DNA from: Streptomyces stelliscabiei
GTDB taxonomy: Bacteria; Actinomycetota; Actinomycetes; Streptomycetales; Streptomycetaceae
Assembly (NCBI RefSeq): GCF_014873495.1
Contig: NZ_JADBGF010000001.1
Coordinates: 5,270,001-5,334,000 of the forward strand
Direction: 5' to 3'
DNA length: 64,000 nucleotides
A program made the position numbers and the translations under genes. A model generated the notes under the pieces. The model was given only the letters and a program-made list of their open reading frames with translations, was not told where the DNA came from and searched no databases. This document shows, piece by piece, positions 1-7,198 of the stretch. Positions within the stretch are counted from its first letter, which is position 1, and each line of letters opens with the position of its first letter.

Positions 1-866
1 TCTCCGACCTCAGCGAAGGGCTTCTCCCTCCGTCCCGCACCACGCATGTCCGGCAGCATCTGGACGAGTGCCCGCTCTGCGCCGATGTGTATGCCTCCCT
101 GGAAGAGATCCGCAGCCTGCTCGGCACCCTGCCAGGACCACCTCGCATGCCCGACGACGTGGCAGGGCGGATCGATGCGGCCCTGGCAGCCGAGGCTCTT
201 CTGAACGCCACGGCACCTGAGCGGGAGACCAGCGCGGAGCCCGTCGCAGCCGAGATCTCCCACACGGCCCGGGGGGAGGAGGCCACCACGCATGTTTCAC
301 GTGAAACATCGCCGACAGGGGATCGCCCTGTCGGTCGTCCACGCGCGTCCACCGGCCCAGGCCGTATGAGCAAGCGGCGCCCCAAGCGTCGTACGACGGT
401 CATCGGTGCTGTGTTCGCGATCGCGGCTCTGGGCTTCGGCACCGTCCTCGTCCAGTCGGGCGGCGGGAGTGACGGCCCTCCTACGCGCGAAGCCGCGACC
501 GCGGCTCCCTCGACCTTCTCCGGCGTCAAGCTGGAGAAGCGTGTCCAAGAGCTCTTGGGCGAGACCAAGACCGAGAGCTCGCCCAGCCAGGAAGCCTTCG
601 GCACCGCGACCACGCCGGACAAGAGCAGGAACACGGTCTTCAAGACCGAGGTGCCGGTCTGTATCGCGAAGGGCATCGGCGATGTCACGGGGGCGATCGC
701 TTCCGAGCGCGGTACCTACCGGGGAGCCGACGCCTACCTCGTGCTGCTGCCCGACCGCTCCGACGACTCGCACGTCACCGCTTATGTCGTCGACGCCTCC
801 TGCTTGGACAGAGCTTCGGATCCCGCCGGGGACGTTCTCCTGAAGCACTCCTACGCTCGCTCCTGA
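1..866 (+). CDS. Zinc-binding anti-sigma factor, C-terminal part (5' end outside window)
   Basis: The reading frame is open from base 3, so the gene starts upstream of the window. Codons 57-80 encode H-L-D-E-C-P-L-C, the H-x3-C-x2-C signature of zinc-binding anti-sigma (ZAS) domains. A basic stretch (SKRRPKRR, about base 367) and one membrane segment (VIGAVFAIAALGFGTVLV, about bases 400-453) follow, then an extracytoplasmic tail of roughly 130 residues. The family normally holds an ECF sigma factor at the membrane. In Streptomyces an ECF sigma gene (sigM type) usually lies just upstream, which cannot be checked here. A perfect parS site lies inside the gene at 294-307. The GTG at 87 is internal and not the start. 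Confidence 0.85.
   Translation, partial: SDLSEGLLPPSRTTHVRQHLDECPLCADVYASLEEIRSLLGTLPGPPRMPDDVAGRIDAALAAEALLNATAPERETSAEPVAAEISHTARGEEATTHVSRETSPTGDRPVGRPRASTGPGRMSKRRPKRRTTVIGAVFAIAALGFGTVLVQSGGGSDGPPTREAATAAPSTFSGVKLEKRVQELLGETKTESSPSQEAFGTATTPDKSRNTVFKTEVPVCIAKGIGDVTGAIASERGTYRGADAYLVLLPDRSDDSHVTAYVVDASCLDRASDPAGDVLLKHSYARS
294..307. promoter_or_regulatory. parS: parS site 1 (ParB-binding)
   Basis: Perfect 14-bp palindrome GTTTCACGTGAAAC, the known Streptomyces parS sequence bound by ParB. It lies inside the anti-sigma coding region, where it encodes V-S-R-E-T. Confidence 0.95.
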
Positions 867-942
867 GGACTGTCTCTCGCGCTGTGGTATGCCTTGCATC
901 CCTCTGCGGCTGTGTGCCGTCTCCGTGTGCCCGGACACACCG

Positions 943-968
943 GGAATGCGCGCCCCTTAGGATCCGTT
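943..968 (+). promoter_or_regulatory. SigR-type promoter of trxBA
   Basis: GGAAT at 943-947 and GTT at 966-968 are separated by exactly 18 bases. This matches the SigR (thiol-oxidative-stress sigma) consensus GGAAT-N18-GTT. It lies 74 bp upstream of the trxB start. The trxBA operon is a known SigR target in Streptomyces. Confidence 0.85.
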
Positions 969-1041
969 GGGTGGGGTGAGAGTTTCGAGAGCAGCTCCCG
1001 CCGGCAGTACGCAGCAGTCTCCAGAGACGAGGAATCAAGCC

Positions 1042-2013
1042 GTGAGCGACGTCCGTAACGTGATCATCATCGGCTCCGGGCCCGCCGGCTACACGGCGGC
1101 GCTCTACACCGCGCGCGCGTCGCTGAAGCCGCTGGTATTCGAGGGCGCCGTCACCGCAGGCGGCGCGCTGATGAACACCACCGAGGTGGAGAACTTCCCC
1201 GGCTTCCGCGACGGCATCATGGGTCCCGACCTCATGGACAACATGCGTGGCCAGGCCGAGCGATTCGGTGCCGAGCTCATTCCGGACGACATCGTCGCCG
1301 TGGACCTGAGCGGCGAGATCAAGACCGTCACGGACACGGCCGGCACAGTGCACCGCGCCAAGGCCGTCATCGTCACCACGGGCTCCCAGCACCGCAAGCT
1401 CGGGCTGCCCAACGAGGACGCGCTCTCCGGCCGCGGTGTCTCCTGGTGTGCCACCTGTGACGGGTTCTTCTTCAAGGACCAGGACATCGCTGTGATCGGC
1501 GGCGGGGACACGGCGATGGAGGAGGCGACCTTCCTCTCACGCTTCGCCAAGTCCGTGACCATCGTCCACCGTCGGGACACGCTGCGCGCCTCCAAGGCGA
1601 TGCAGGATCGCGCGTTCGCCGACCCGAAGATCTCCTTCGTGTGGGACAGCGAGGTAGCCGAGATCCAGGGCGACCAGAAGCTCGCCGGGCTGAAGCTGCG
1701 CAACCTCAAGACGGGCGAGACCTCCGAGCTGCCGGCCACGGGCCTGTTCATCGCGATCGGCCACGACCCGCGCACGGAACTCTTCAAGGGTCAGCTCGAC
1801 CTGGACGACGAGGGTTATCTGAAGGTGGCCGCACCGTCGACCCGGACGAACCTGACCGGTGTCTTCGGCGCCGGTGACGTCGTCGACCACACGTACCGGC
1901 AGGCGATCACCGCAGCCGGCACCGGCTGCTCCGCCGCCCTCGACGCCGAGCGGTACCTCGCCGCCTTGGCCGACGGCGACCAGGCCGCCGAGCCCGAGAA
2001 GACCACCGTCTGA
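1042..2013 (+). CDS. trxB: Thioredoxin reductase
   Basis: This 323-residue FAD/NADPH flavoprotein reduces thioredoxin. Visible motifs are the N-terminal FAD-binding GSGPAGYTAALYTARA, the redox pair C-A-T-C at about residues 136-139, the NADPH-binding GGGDTAMEEA, and the C-terminal FAD motif FGAGDV. GTG at 1042 is chosen because GAGGA sits 9 bases upstream and the protein then begins right before the Rossmann fold. The open frame extends back to 967 but overlaps the promoter. trxA follows after 41 bp, so the two form an operon under the SigR-type promoter. Confidence 0.97.
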   Translation: MSDVRNVIIIGSGPAGYTAALYTARASLKPLVFEGAVTAGGALMNTTEVENFPGFRDGIMGPDLMDNMRGQAERFGAELIPDDIVAVDLSGEIKTVTDTAGTVHRAKAVIVTTGSQHRKLGLPNEDALSGRGVSWCATCDGFFFKDQDIAVIGGGDTAMEEATFLSRFAKSVTIVHRRDTLRASKAMQDRAFADPKISFVWDSEVAEIQGDQKLAGLKLRNLKTGETSELPATGLFIAIGHDPRTELFKGQLDLDDEGYLKVAAPSTRTNLTGVFGAGDVVDHTYRQAITAAGTGCSAALDAERYLAALADGDQAAEPEKTTV

Positions 2014-2054
2014 CCCCCGTCCGCCCCACCGCACCAACCAGTTAGGAGCCCTCA

Positions 2055-2387
2055 GTGGCCGGCACTCTGAAGAACGTGACCGACGACTCCTTCGAGCAGG
2101 ACGTCCTCAAGAACGACAAGCCCGTCCTGGTGGACTTCTGGGCCGCCTGGTGCGGCCCGTGCCGCCAGATCGCGCCGTCTCTCGAAGCGATCGCCCAGGA
2201 GTACGGCGACAAGATCGAGATCGTCAAGCTCAACATCGACGAGAACCCGGCCACGGCTGCCAAGTACGGCGTCATGTCGATTCCGACGCTGAACGTCTAC
2301 CAGGCCGGCGAAGTCGCCAAGACCATTGTCGGTGCCAAGCCGAAGGCCGCGATCGTGCGTGACCTCGAGGACTTCATCGCCGAGTGA
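2055..2387 (+). CDS. trxA: Thioredoxin
   Basis: 110-residue cytoplasmic disulfide reductase with the active site W-C-G-P-C (Cys33 and Cys36) and the cis-proline loop (SIPTL). GTG at 2055 follows a TAGGAG ribosome-binding site at 2043-2048. It is the second gene of the trxBA operon and receives electrons from the product of the upstream gene. A parS site starts one base after the stop codon, and a strong hairpin terminator follows. Confidence 0.97.
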   Translation: MAGTLKNVTDDSFEQDVLKNDKPVLVDFWAAWCGPCRQIAPSLEAIAQEYGDKIEIVKLNIDENPATAAKYGVMSIPTLNVYQAGEVAKTIVGAKPKAAIVRDLEDFIAE

Positions 2388-2388
2388 T

Positions 2389-2402
2389 GTTTCACGTGAA
2401 AC
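2389..2402. promoter_or_regulatory. parS: parS site 2
   Basis: Perfect GTTTCACGTGAAAC one base downstream of the trxA stop codon and just ahead of its terminator. Confidence 0.95.
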
Positions 2403-2404
2403 AT

Positions 2405-2441
2405 GAAGAGGCCAACCCGCTCGGGTTGGCCTCTTCGCTTT
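2405..2441 (+). terminator. Terminator of trxBA
   Basis: A perfect 14-bp stem (GAAGAGGCCAACCC and its complement, 2405-2418 and 2423-2436) with a 4-base loop, followed by GCTTT. It lies between the convergent trxA and acetyltransferase genes and could serve both strands. Confidence 0.85.
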
Positions 2442-3057
2442 AGAGCGGTCGCAGCGCGGGCTCCTTCTGTACGGCCCCGAGAAGACGGTCCAGTGCCAGC
2501 TCGACGTCCTCCTTCCAGGAGAGCGTCGTCCGCAGCTCCAACCGCAGCCTCGGGTACGTGGGGTGGGGGCGCACGGTCTTGAAGCCCACAGCCGTCAGAT
2601 GGTCGGCGGGGAGGACACACGCCGACTCCTTCCAACGGGCGTCCCCAAAGGCCTCTATGGCCTTGAAGCCCCGCCGCAGAAGGTCCTTGGCCACCGTCTG
2701 CACCATCACACGGCCCAGCCCTTGGCCCTGATAGCCCTGGGCGATGAAGGCGGTCATCAGCTGAACCGCGTCGGGGGACACCGGACTTGTGGGGAATGCC
2801 AGGGCTCGGGGCACATAAGCAGGAGGCGCGTACAGCACGTACCCCACCGGGATCTCGTCCACGTAGACGACCCGGCCGCAGGACCCCCAGTCCAGCAGGA
2901 CGGCGGAGATCCACGCCTCTTTCTCCAGAGCGGGCGTACCCGCTCTTACCGCGGCCTCGCCACTGACTGGGTCGAGCTCCCAGAAGACACACGAACGACA
3001 GCGCTTGGGAATGTCCTGAAGGTTGTCCAACGTGAGCGGTACGAGCCGACGCCCCAT
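2440..3057 (-). CDS. GNAT-family acetyltransferase
   Basis: 205 residues. The GNAT acetyl-CoA-binding loop is visible as QGYQGQGLGRVMVQTVAKDLLRRG (Q/R-x-x-G-x-G/A core), preceded by beta strands typical of the fold (VGYVLYAPPAYV). The N-terminal part has a Cys pair (CRSCVFWEL), as in the Streptomyces proteins found beside parB. ATG at 3057 has GAGGAAC upstream; the longer frame to 3324 crosses another small ORF and the parB terminator. Substrate unknown. It converges on trxA. Confidence 0.85.
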   Translation of the reverse strand: MGRRLVPLTLDNLQDIPKRCRSCVFWELDPVSGEAAVRAGTPALEKEAWISAVLLDWGSCGRVVYVDEIPVGYVLYAPPAYVPRALAFPTSPVSPDAVQLMTAFIAQGYQGQGLGRVMVQTVAKDLLRRGFKAIEAFGDARWKESACVLPADHLTAVGFKTVRPHPTYPRLRLELRTTLSWKEDVELALDRLLGAVQKEPALRPL

Positions 3058-3203
3058 GAAGGCTGTTCCTCGCTTCCTTCGCCCGCAGCCTCGCGGGCGG
3101 CTGTCAGAGCGCTCCGCTCCCTGAGGAGACTGCCGATGAATCCGCCGACGGCCCCCAGTCCCAGGCCTGCCGTCACCAGTCCGGAACGGCTCACGGTTCG
3201 CAT
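2946..3203 (-). CDS. Small membrane protein, hypothetical, overlapping the acetyltransferase start
   Basis: 85-residue ORF. The N-terminal half looks designed: RSGLVTAGLGLGAVGGFIGS forms a glycine-rich membrane segment followed by LLRERSALTAARE. GTG/ATG-type start at 3203 is preceded by GGGAGAGG at good spacing. The last 112 bases overlap the acetyltransferase coding region in another frame, which is unusual, so the C-terminal half may be read-through of no importance. It would be co-transcribed with the acetyltransferase. Function not recognised. Confidence 0.5.
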   Translation of the reverse strand: MRTVSRSGLVTAGLGLGAVGGFIGSLLRERSALTAAREAAGEGSEEQPSWGVGSYRSRWTTFRTFPSAVVRVSSGSSTQSVARPR

Positions 3204-3300
3204 GGCCCCGCCTCTCCCAAGAAGACCCGCCAGGTCGATGCGCTCTACCGAATCGCATCGTATCCACGATGCGATTGCCTTGATACCGCCTCAAAGCAAA

Positions 3301-3340
3301 GAGCGGGCTGTGTCCGGTATACATCGGACACAGCCCGCTC
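3301..3340. terminator. Hairpin terminator downstream of parB
   Basis: Perfect 16-bp stem (3301-3316 with 3325-3340; arm GAGCGGGCTGTGTCCG) and 8-base loop, 43 bp beyond the parB stop. No T-tract is obvious, as is common in Streptomyces. Confidence 0.8.
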
Positions 3341-3382
3341 AGGCAGTCGACGGGCCGGAAGTCAGCCCCTTCCTCAGAAGGC

Positions 3383-4480
3383 TCAGGCCTCCGTCTCCTC
3401 CGAGTCGTCGTCCAGCAGGCTCTTCTGGAGTGCGAGCTTCTCGCCCGGGGCCAGCGTGCTCAGAATGCGCTCAAGGTCTTCCGTGGACGCGAACTCGACA
3501 GTGATCTTGCCCTTCTTCTGACCCAGATCGATCTTCACCCGGGTCTCGAACCGATCGGAAAGCCGGGTAGCGAGTTCGCCCAGCGCCGGAGAGGGCACGG
3601 AGCCGGCACGAGGGCCCTTGGACCGCGTCGAGGCCTTCGGATGCGACCCCATCAGGGTGACGATCTCTTCCACTGCTCGGACCGAGAGTCCCTCGGCCAC
3701 GATCCGGTGAGCCAGCTTGTCCTGCTCCTCCGAGTCCTCGACGGAGAGCAGCGCCCGAGCGTGCCCCGCGGAGAGAACACCGGCGGCCACCCGACGCTGG
3801 ACCGCCGGTGAGAGCTTCAGCAGGCGCAGCGTGTTGGAGACCTGGGGACGGGACCGACCGATACGGTCCGCCAGCTGGTCGTGCGTGCAGTTGAAGTCCT
3901 TGAGCAACTGGTCGTAGGCGAATGCCTCTTCCAGCGGGTTCAGCTGGGCACGGTGAAGGTTCTCCAGAAGCGCGTCCAGAAGCAGCTTCTCGTCGTCCGT
4001 CGCCCGCACGATCGCCGGGATCGCTTCCAGGTCGGCCTCATGGCAGGCTCGCCAGCGCCGCTCGCCCATGATCAGCTCGTAGCGAGCCGGCCCCACCTGC
4101 CGAACGACAATGGGCTGGAGAAGACCGACCTCCTTGATGGAGGTGACGAGTTCCTGGAGAAGATCCTCGTCGAAGACCTCGCGCGGCTGACGCGGGTTCG
4201 GAGTGATGGAGTCGAGAGGCAGCTCAGCGAAGTAGGCGCCGACGGGTGCGGCAGGCAGTTCCGCCGTGCCGATCGGCGACAGCTCCTCTGTTTCACGTGA
4301 AACAGGCTGGAGTGTCGCCACCTGCGAGGCTCCCACCCCACGCTCCGGGCTGAAGACGGATGGCACCGCCGATGCCGTGGATGGGGACGTTCCCGCTGCC
4401 GGAGCATCCTTCTCTCCTGTCGCAGCCGCTGGGATCAGTGCGGCGAGGCCACGGCCCAACCCCCTCCGTCGATCACTCAC
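3383..4480 (-). CDS. parB: Chromosome-partitioning protein ParB
   Basis: 365 residues. It binds parS, spreads, and loads SMC; the family is now known as CTP-dependent DNA clamps. Box I (NPRQPREVFDEDLL, about residue 97) and box II (GERRWRACHEADL, about residue 140) form the CTP-binding N-domain. A HTH follows (THDQLADRIGRSRPQVSNTLR), and an acidic C-terminal dimerisation domain ends the protein. It overlaps parA by 4 bp (ATGA), so parAB are translationally coupled. A perfect parS site lies inside the coding region (4290-4303), an opportunity for autoregulation. Confidence 0.97.
   Translation of the reverse strand: MSDRRRGLGRGLAALIPAAATGEKDAPAAGTSPSTASAVPSVFSPERGVGASQVATLQPVSRETEELSPIGTAELPAAPVGAYFAELPLDSITPNPRQPREVFDEDLLQELVTSIKEVGLLQPIVVRQVGPARYELIMGERRWRACHEADLEAIPAIVRATDDEKLLLDALLENLHRAQLNPLEEAFAYDQLLKDFNCTHDQLADRIGRSRPQVSNTLRLLKLSPAVQRRVAAGVLSAGHARALLSVEDSEEQDKLAHRIVAEGLSVRAVEEIVTLMGSHPKASTRSKGPRAGSVPSPALGELATRLSDRFETRVKIDLGQKKGKITVEFASTEDLERILSTLAPGEKLALQKSLLDDDSEETEA
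4290..4303. promoter_or_regulatory. parS: parS site 3 (inside parB)
   Basis: Perfect GTTTCACGTGAAAC within the parB coding sequence. Confidence 0.95.
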
Positions 4481-5502
4481 TGGATGCCCTCCACCACACT
4501 CGTATTGTTCTGAGCACCGATATGGGCGTGCGTCGGGTCGTACCCCACGCCCACGCCCCTCAGTGCGATTTCTCGTGCCGCCTCAAGATAGGAGAGGGCA
4601 CCACTCGATCCTGGATCGTAGGTCAGCACCGTCTGCCCATAGCTCGGCGCCTCGGAGATACGGACCGAACGGGGAATGCTCGTCCGCAGCACCTCCTCAC
4701 CGAAGTGGGTGCGCACCTCGTCGGCGACCTGGGAGGCCAGACGCGTCCGGCCGTCGTACATGGTGAGCAGGATGGTCGACACATGAAGGATGGGGTTGAG
4801 GTGCCCGCGTACCAGGTCGACATTGCGGAGCAGCTGACCAAGGCCCTCCAGCGCGTAGTACTCGCACTGGATCGGGATGAGCACCTCCTGGCCGGCGACC
4901 ATCGCGTTCACCGTCAGCAGGCCGAGCGAGGGAGGGCAGTCGATGAGAATGTAGTCCAGCGGCTGCTCGTACGCCTGAATCGCTCGCTGCAGTCGACTTT
5001 CCCGTGCCACGAGGGAGACCAGCTCGATCTCCGCACCGGCGAGATCGATCGTGGCAGGAGCGCAGAAGAGGCCCTCTACGTCAGGAACGGGCTGGACGAC
5101 TTCTGCCAGAGGCTTGCTGTCGATCAGCACGTCGTAGATGGAGGGCACCTCGGCGTGATGGTCGATCCCCAGCGCGGTGGACGCGTTGCCCTGGGGGTCG
5201 AGGTCGATCACCAGAACGCGGGCGCCGTGCAGAGCCAGTGAAGCGGCAAGGTTGACGGTCGTCGTGGTCTTGCCGACGCCACCCTTCTGGTTGGCGACGA
5301 CCATGACTCTGGTCTGCTCGGGCCGAGGCAGGCCTTCGCCGGCCCGGCCCAGAGCCTCTACCGCCAGCTGGGCAGCACGACCGATGGGAGTGTCGTCCAT
5401 CGGGGGCGGTGTTTCACGTGAAACATCTTCCCCCATCGACTCGGTACGGGGACCGGGGACCGGATCGGTCATCGGTCCCGCGATGTTGGCGTCGGACCGC
5501 AA
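4477..5502 (-). CDS. parA: Chromosome-partitioning ATPase ParA
   Basis: Walker-type ATPase that moves ParB-parS complexes, in Streptomyces chiefly during sporulation. Motifs are the deviant Walker A KGGVGKTT, A' motif VLVIDLDPQGNAST, and Walker B YILIDCPPSLGLL. The frame is open to 5739, so the start is uncertain. TTG at 5502 is preferred because GAGGAGA lies 7 bases upstream, giving 341 residues. ATG at 5472 (331 residues) and ATG at 5550 (357 residues) have weaker ribosome-binding sites. A parS site lies in the N-terminal coding region and another in the leader. Confidence 0.93.
   Translation of the reverse strand: MRSDANIAGPMTDPVPGPRTESMGEDVSRETPPPMDDTPIGRAAQLAVEALGRAGEGLPRPEQTRVMVVANQKGGVGKTTTTVNLAASLALHGARVLVIDLDPQGNASTALGIDHHAEVPSIYDVLIDSKPLAEVVQPVPDVEGLFCAPATIDLAGAEIELVSLVARESRLQRAIQAYEQPLDYILIDCPPSLGLLTVNAMVAGQEVLIPIQCEYYALEGLGQLLRNVDLVRGHLNPILHVSTILLTMYDGRTRLASQVADEVRTHFGEEVLRTSIPRSVRISEAPSYGQTVLTYDPGSSGALSYLEAAREIALRGVGVGYDPTHAHIGAQNNTSVVEGIQ
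5411..5424. promoter_or_regulatory. parS: parS site 4 (N-terminal part of parA)
   Basis: Perfect GTTTCACGTGAAAC, inside the parA coding region from either likely start. Confidence 0.95.
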
Positions 5503-5839
5503 GGATTCACTCTCCTCGACTTCAGGCTCGCAATGAACAGAGCCTCCCATGCCTTCGGGGTCGTGAACCAGTGAGGCCTGGTCTTCTGTGGAGAATTCCA
5601 CCTCTGTGGAAAACTCCGTTACCCCTCCGAGTGACCCGAGAGGCTTCCGGTCGCGCGGTTCGGCCGCAGCGCGGCCCCGACTGATGATGCCGTGCAGCAG
5701 TGAGCGACGTTTCACGTGAAACACGATGCCCAGCGGCACAGGCCACGCTCGCGCGACACTCCGAGACGCGTAGGTTTGGCAGCTTGTGTGGAGTACGAGC
5801 GTCGTCAGGACGGATCAGCGAACGTCCTGGATCCCGTAG
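5503..5839 (-). promoter_or_regulatory. parAB leader and promoter region
   Basis: This 337-bp stretch between rsmG and parA holds no convincing gene. It contains parS at 5709-5722 and two DnaA-box-like 9-mers in the same orientation, TGTGGAGAA (5587-5595) and TGTGGAAAA (5605-5613), 18 bp apart. A 7-bp stem with a 10-base loop (5806-5829) just after the rsmG stop could be its terminator. parAB of S. coelicolor is known to have separate vegetative and sporulation promoters; I cannot place -10/-35 boxes with confidence here. Confidence 0.55.
5709..5722. promoter_or_regulatory. parS: parS site 5 (parA leader)
   Basis: Perfect GTTTCACGTGAAAC between rsmG and parA. Confidence 0.95.
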
Positions 5840-6556
5840 CTAGCGGCGTCGGCGGGCACGCCCTGTCCGGGCCGCCTTGGCCCTCTTCGCGGCGAAGCGC
5901 ACGCCCCCCGGGCTCTCCCCGACCTCCACCCGGACCACCGTGGACAGAGGATCGACCACGCCCTCGCCGACGTGGAGGACCGAGGTCTCCACCGCGCCGA
6001 GCTTGCTCAGGGCCGAGGCAGCGCTCTTGAGCTCCTCCTCCGCGGTGTCGCCCTTGAGAGCGAGCATCTCTCCGTACGGACGCAGCAGCGGAATGCCCCA
6101 GGCGGCCAATCGGTCCAATGGAGCCACGGCCCGGGCCGTCACCACATGGACCGGCTGCAAGGTCCCGAGGACCTCTTCGGCTCGGCCGCGGACGACGGTC
6201 ACATGGTCGAGGCCCAGGAGCTCGACGACCTCGGTCAGGAAGTTCGTGCGCCGCAGCAGTGGCTCCAGCAGCGTGATCTTCAGGTCCTCGCGGACGAGGG
6301 CCAGCGGAATGCCGGGCAGTCCGGCACCGGACCCGACATCGCACACCGTGACCCCCTCGGGCACGACCTCGGAGAGCACCGCGCAGTTCAGTAGATGCCT
6401 CTCCCACAGACGGGGCACCTCACGCGGGCCGATGAGCCCTCGCTGCACCCCCGCCTCGGCCAGGAGCTCGGCGTACCGGACCGCGTCCGCGTAGCGATCA
6501 CCGAATACGTCGCGTGCCTGCTCGGGCGCAGGGGGGAGCTCCGCTGACTCCGTCAC
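5840..6556 (-). CDS. rsmG: 16S rRNA (guanine-N7)-methyltransferase RsmG (GidB)
   Basis: 238 residues. It methylates G527 (E. coli numbering) of 16S rRNA; loss gives low-level streptomycin resistance in Streptomyces. The SAM-binding motif is VCDVGSGAGLPGIPLALVRED, and W-E-R-H-L-L-N-C-A is the family signature upstream of it. GTG at 6556 is chosen for the GGAAGGAC 7 bases upstream; the open frame reaches 6601. The C-terminus is rich in Arg/Lys. It lies between jag and parA as in many bacteria. Confidence 0.96.
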   Translation of the reverse strand: MTESAELPPAPEQARDVFGDRYADAVRYAELLAEAGVQRGLIGPREVPRLWERHLLNCAVLSEVVPEGVTVCDVGSGAGLPGIPLALVREDLKITLLEPLLRRTNFLTEVVELLGLDHVTVVRGRAEEVLGTLQPVHVVTARAVAPLDRLAAWGIPLLRPYGEMLALKGDTAEEELKSAASALSKLGAVETSVLHVGEGVVDPLSTVVRVEVGESPGGVRFAAKRAKAARTGRARRRR

Positions 6557-6670
6557 GGGGACCGTCCTTCCGTACCGCAAGAGCGCACTGGGCGCTGACA
6601 TCAGAACAACAGGCTGACAAAGTTCGGCCCCGCCTGCGGGCAGACGGGGCCGGAAAACGTACGTACCGAA

Positions 6671-7183
6671 TCAGGCGGGCAGCACGACGACGAAGCGCTG
6701 CGGCTCCTCGCCCTCGGACTCGCTGCGCAGGCCCGCCGACTTGACCGCGTCGTGGACGACCTTGCGCTCGAACGGGGTCATCGGCTTCAGCTTGACAGGC
6801 TCGCCGGTGCTCCTGGCCTCGGCCGCCGCCTTGGCGCCCAGCTCGGAGAGCTCGGCGCGCTTCTGGGCGCGGTAGCCCGCGATGTCCAGCATCAGACGGC
6901 TGCGGTCACCGGTCTCGCGGTGCACGGCCAGGCGCGTGAGCTCTTGAAGCGCCTCGAGCACCTCGCCCTCCCGGCCGACGAGCTTGTTCAGGTCGCGGCC
7001 ACCGGAGTCGCTGATGATCGAGACAGAGGCACGGTCGGCCTCGACGTCCATGTCGATGTCGCCGTCGAGATCTGCGATGTCCAGCAGACCTTCCAGGTAG
7101 TCCGCCGCGATCTCACCCTCCTGCTCCAGGCGGGTCAGGGTGTCGCCACCCTCGGAGGCGGTGGAGGTGGTGCCTTCCGTCAC
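6671..7183 (-). CDS. jag: Jag/KhpB-type RNA-binding protein (KH-R3H)
   Basis: 170 residues. The acidic N-terminus leads to a KH-like domain (LDGDIDMDVEADRASVSIISDSGGRDLNKLVGREGEVLEAL as the fold, with the GREG loop), followed by an R3H region (GDRSRLMLDIAGYRAQKRAEL). GTG at 7183 has AAGGAG upstream. It follows yidC after 15 bp, so the two are probably one transcript, as in the conserved rpmH-rnpA-yidD-yidC-jag-rsmG order. Confidence 0.95.
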   Translation of the reverse strand: MTEGTTSTASEGGDTLTRLEQEGEIAADYLEGLLDIADLDGDIDMDVEADRASVSIISDSGGRDLNKLVGREGEVLEALQELTRLAVHRETGDRSRLMLDIAGYRAQKRAELSELGAKAAAEARSTGEPVKLKPMTPFERKVVHDAVKSAGLRSESEGEEPQRFVVVLPA

Positions 7184-7198
7184 GGGAGGAACTCCTTC

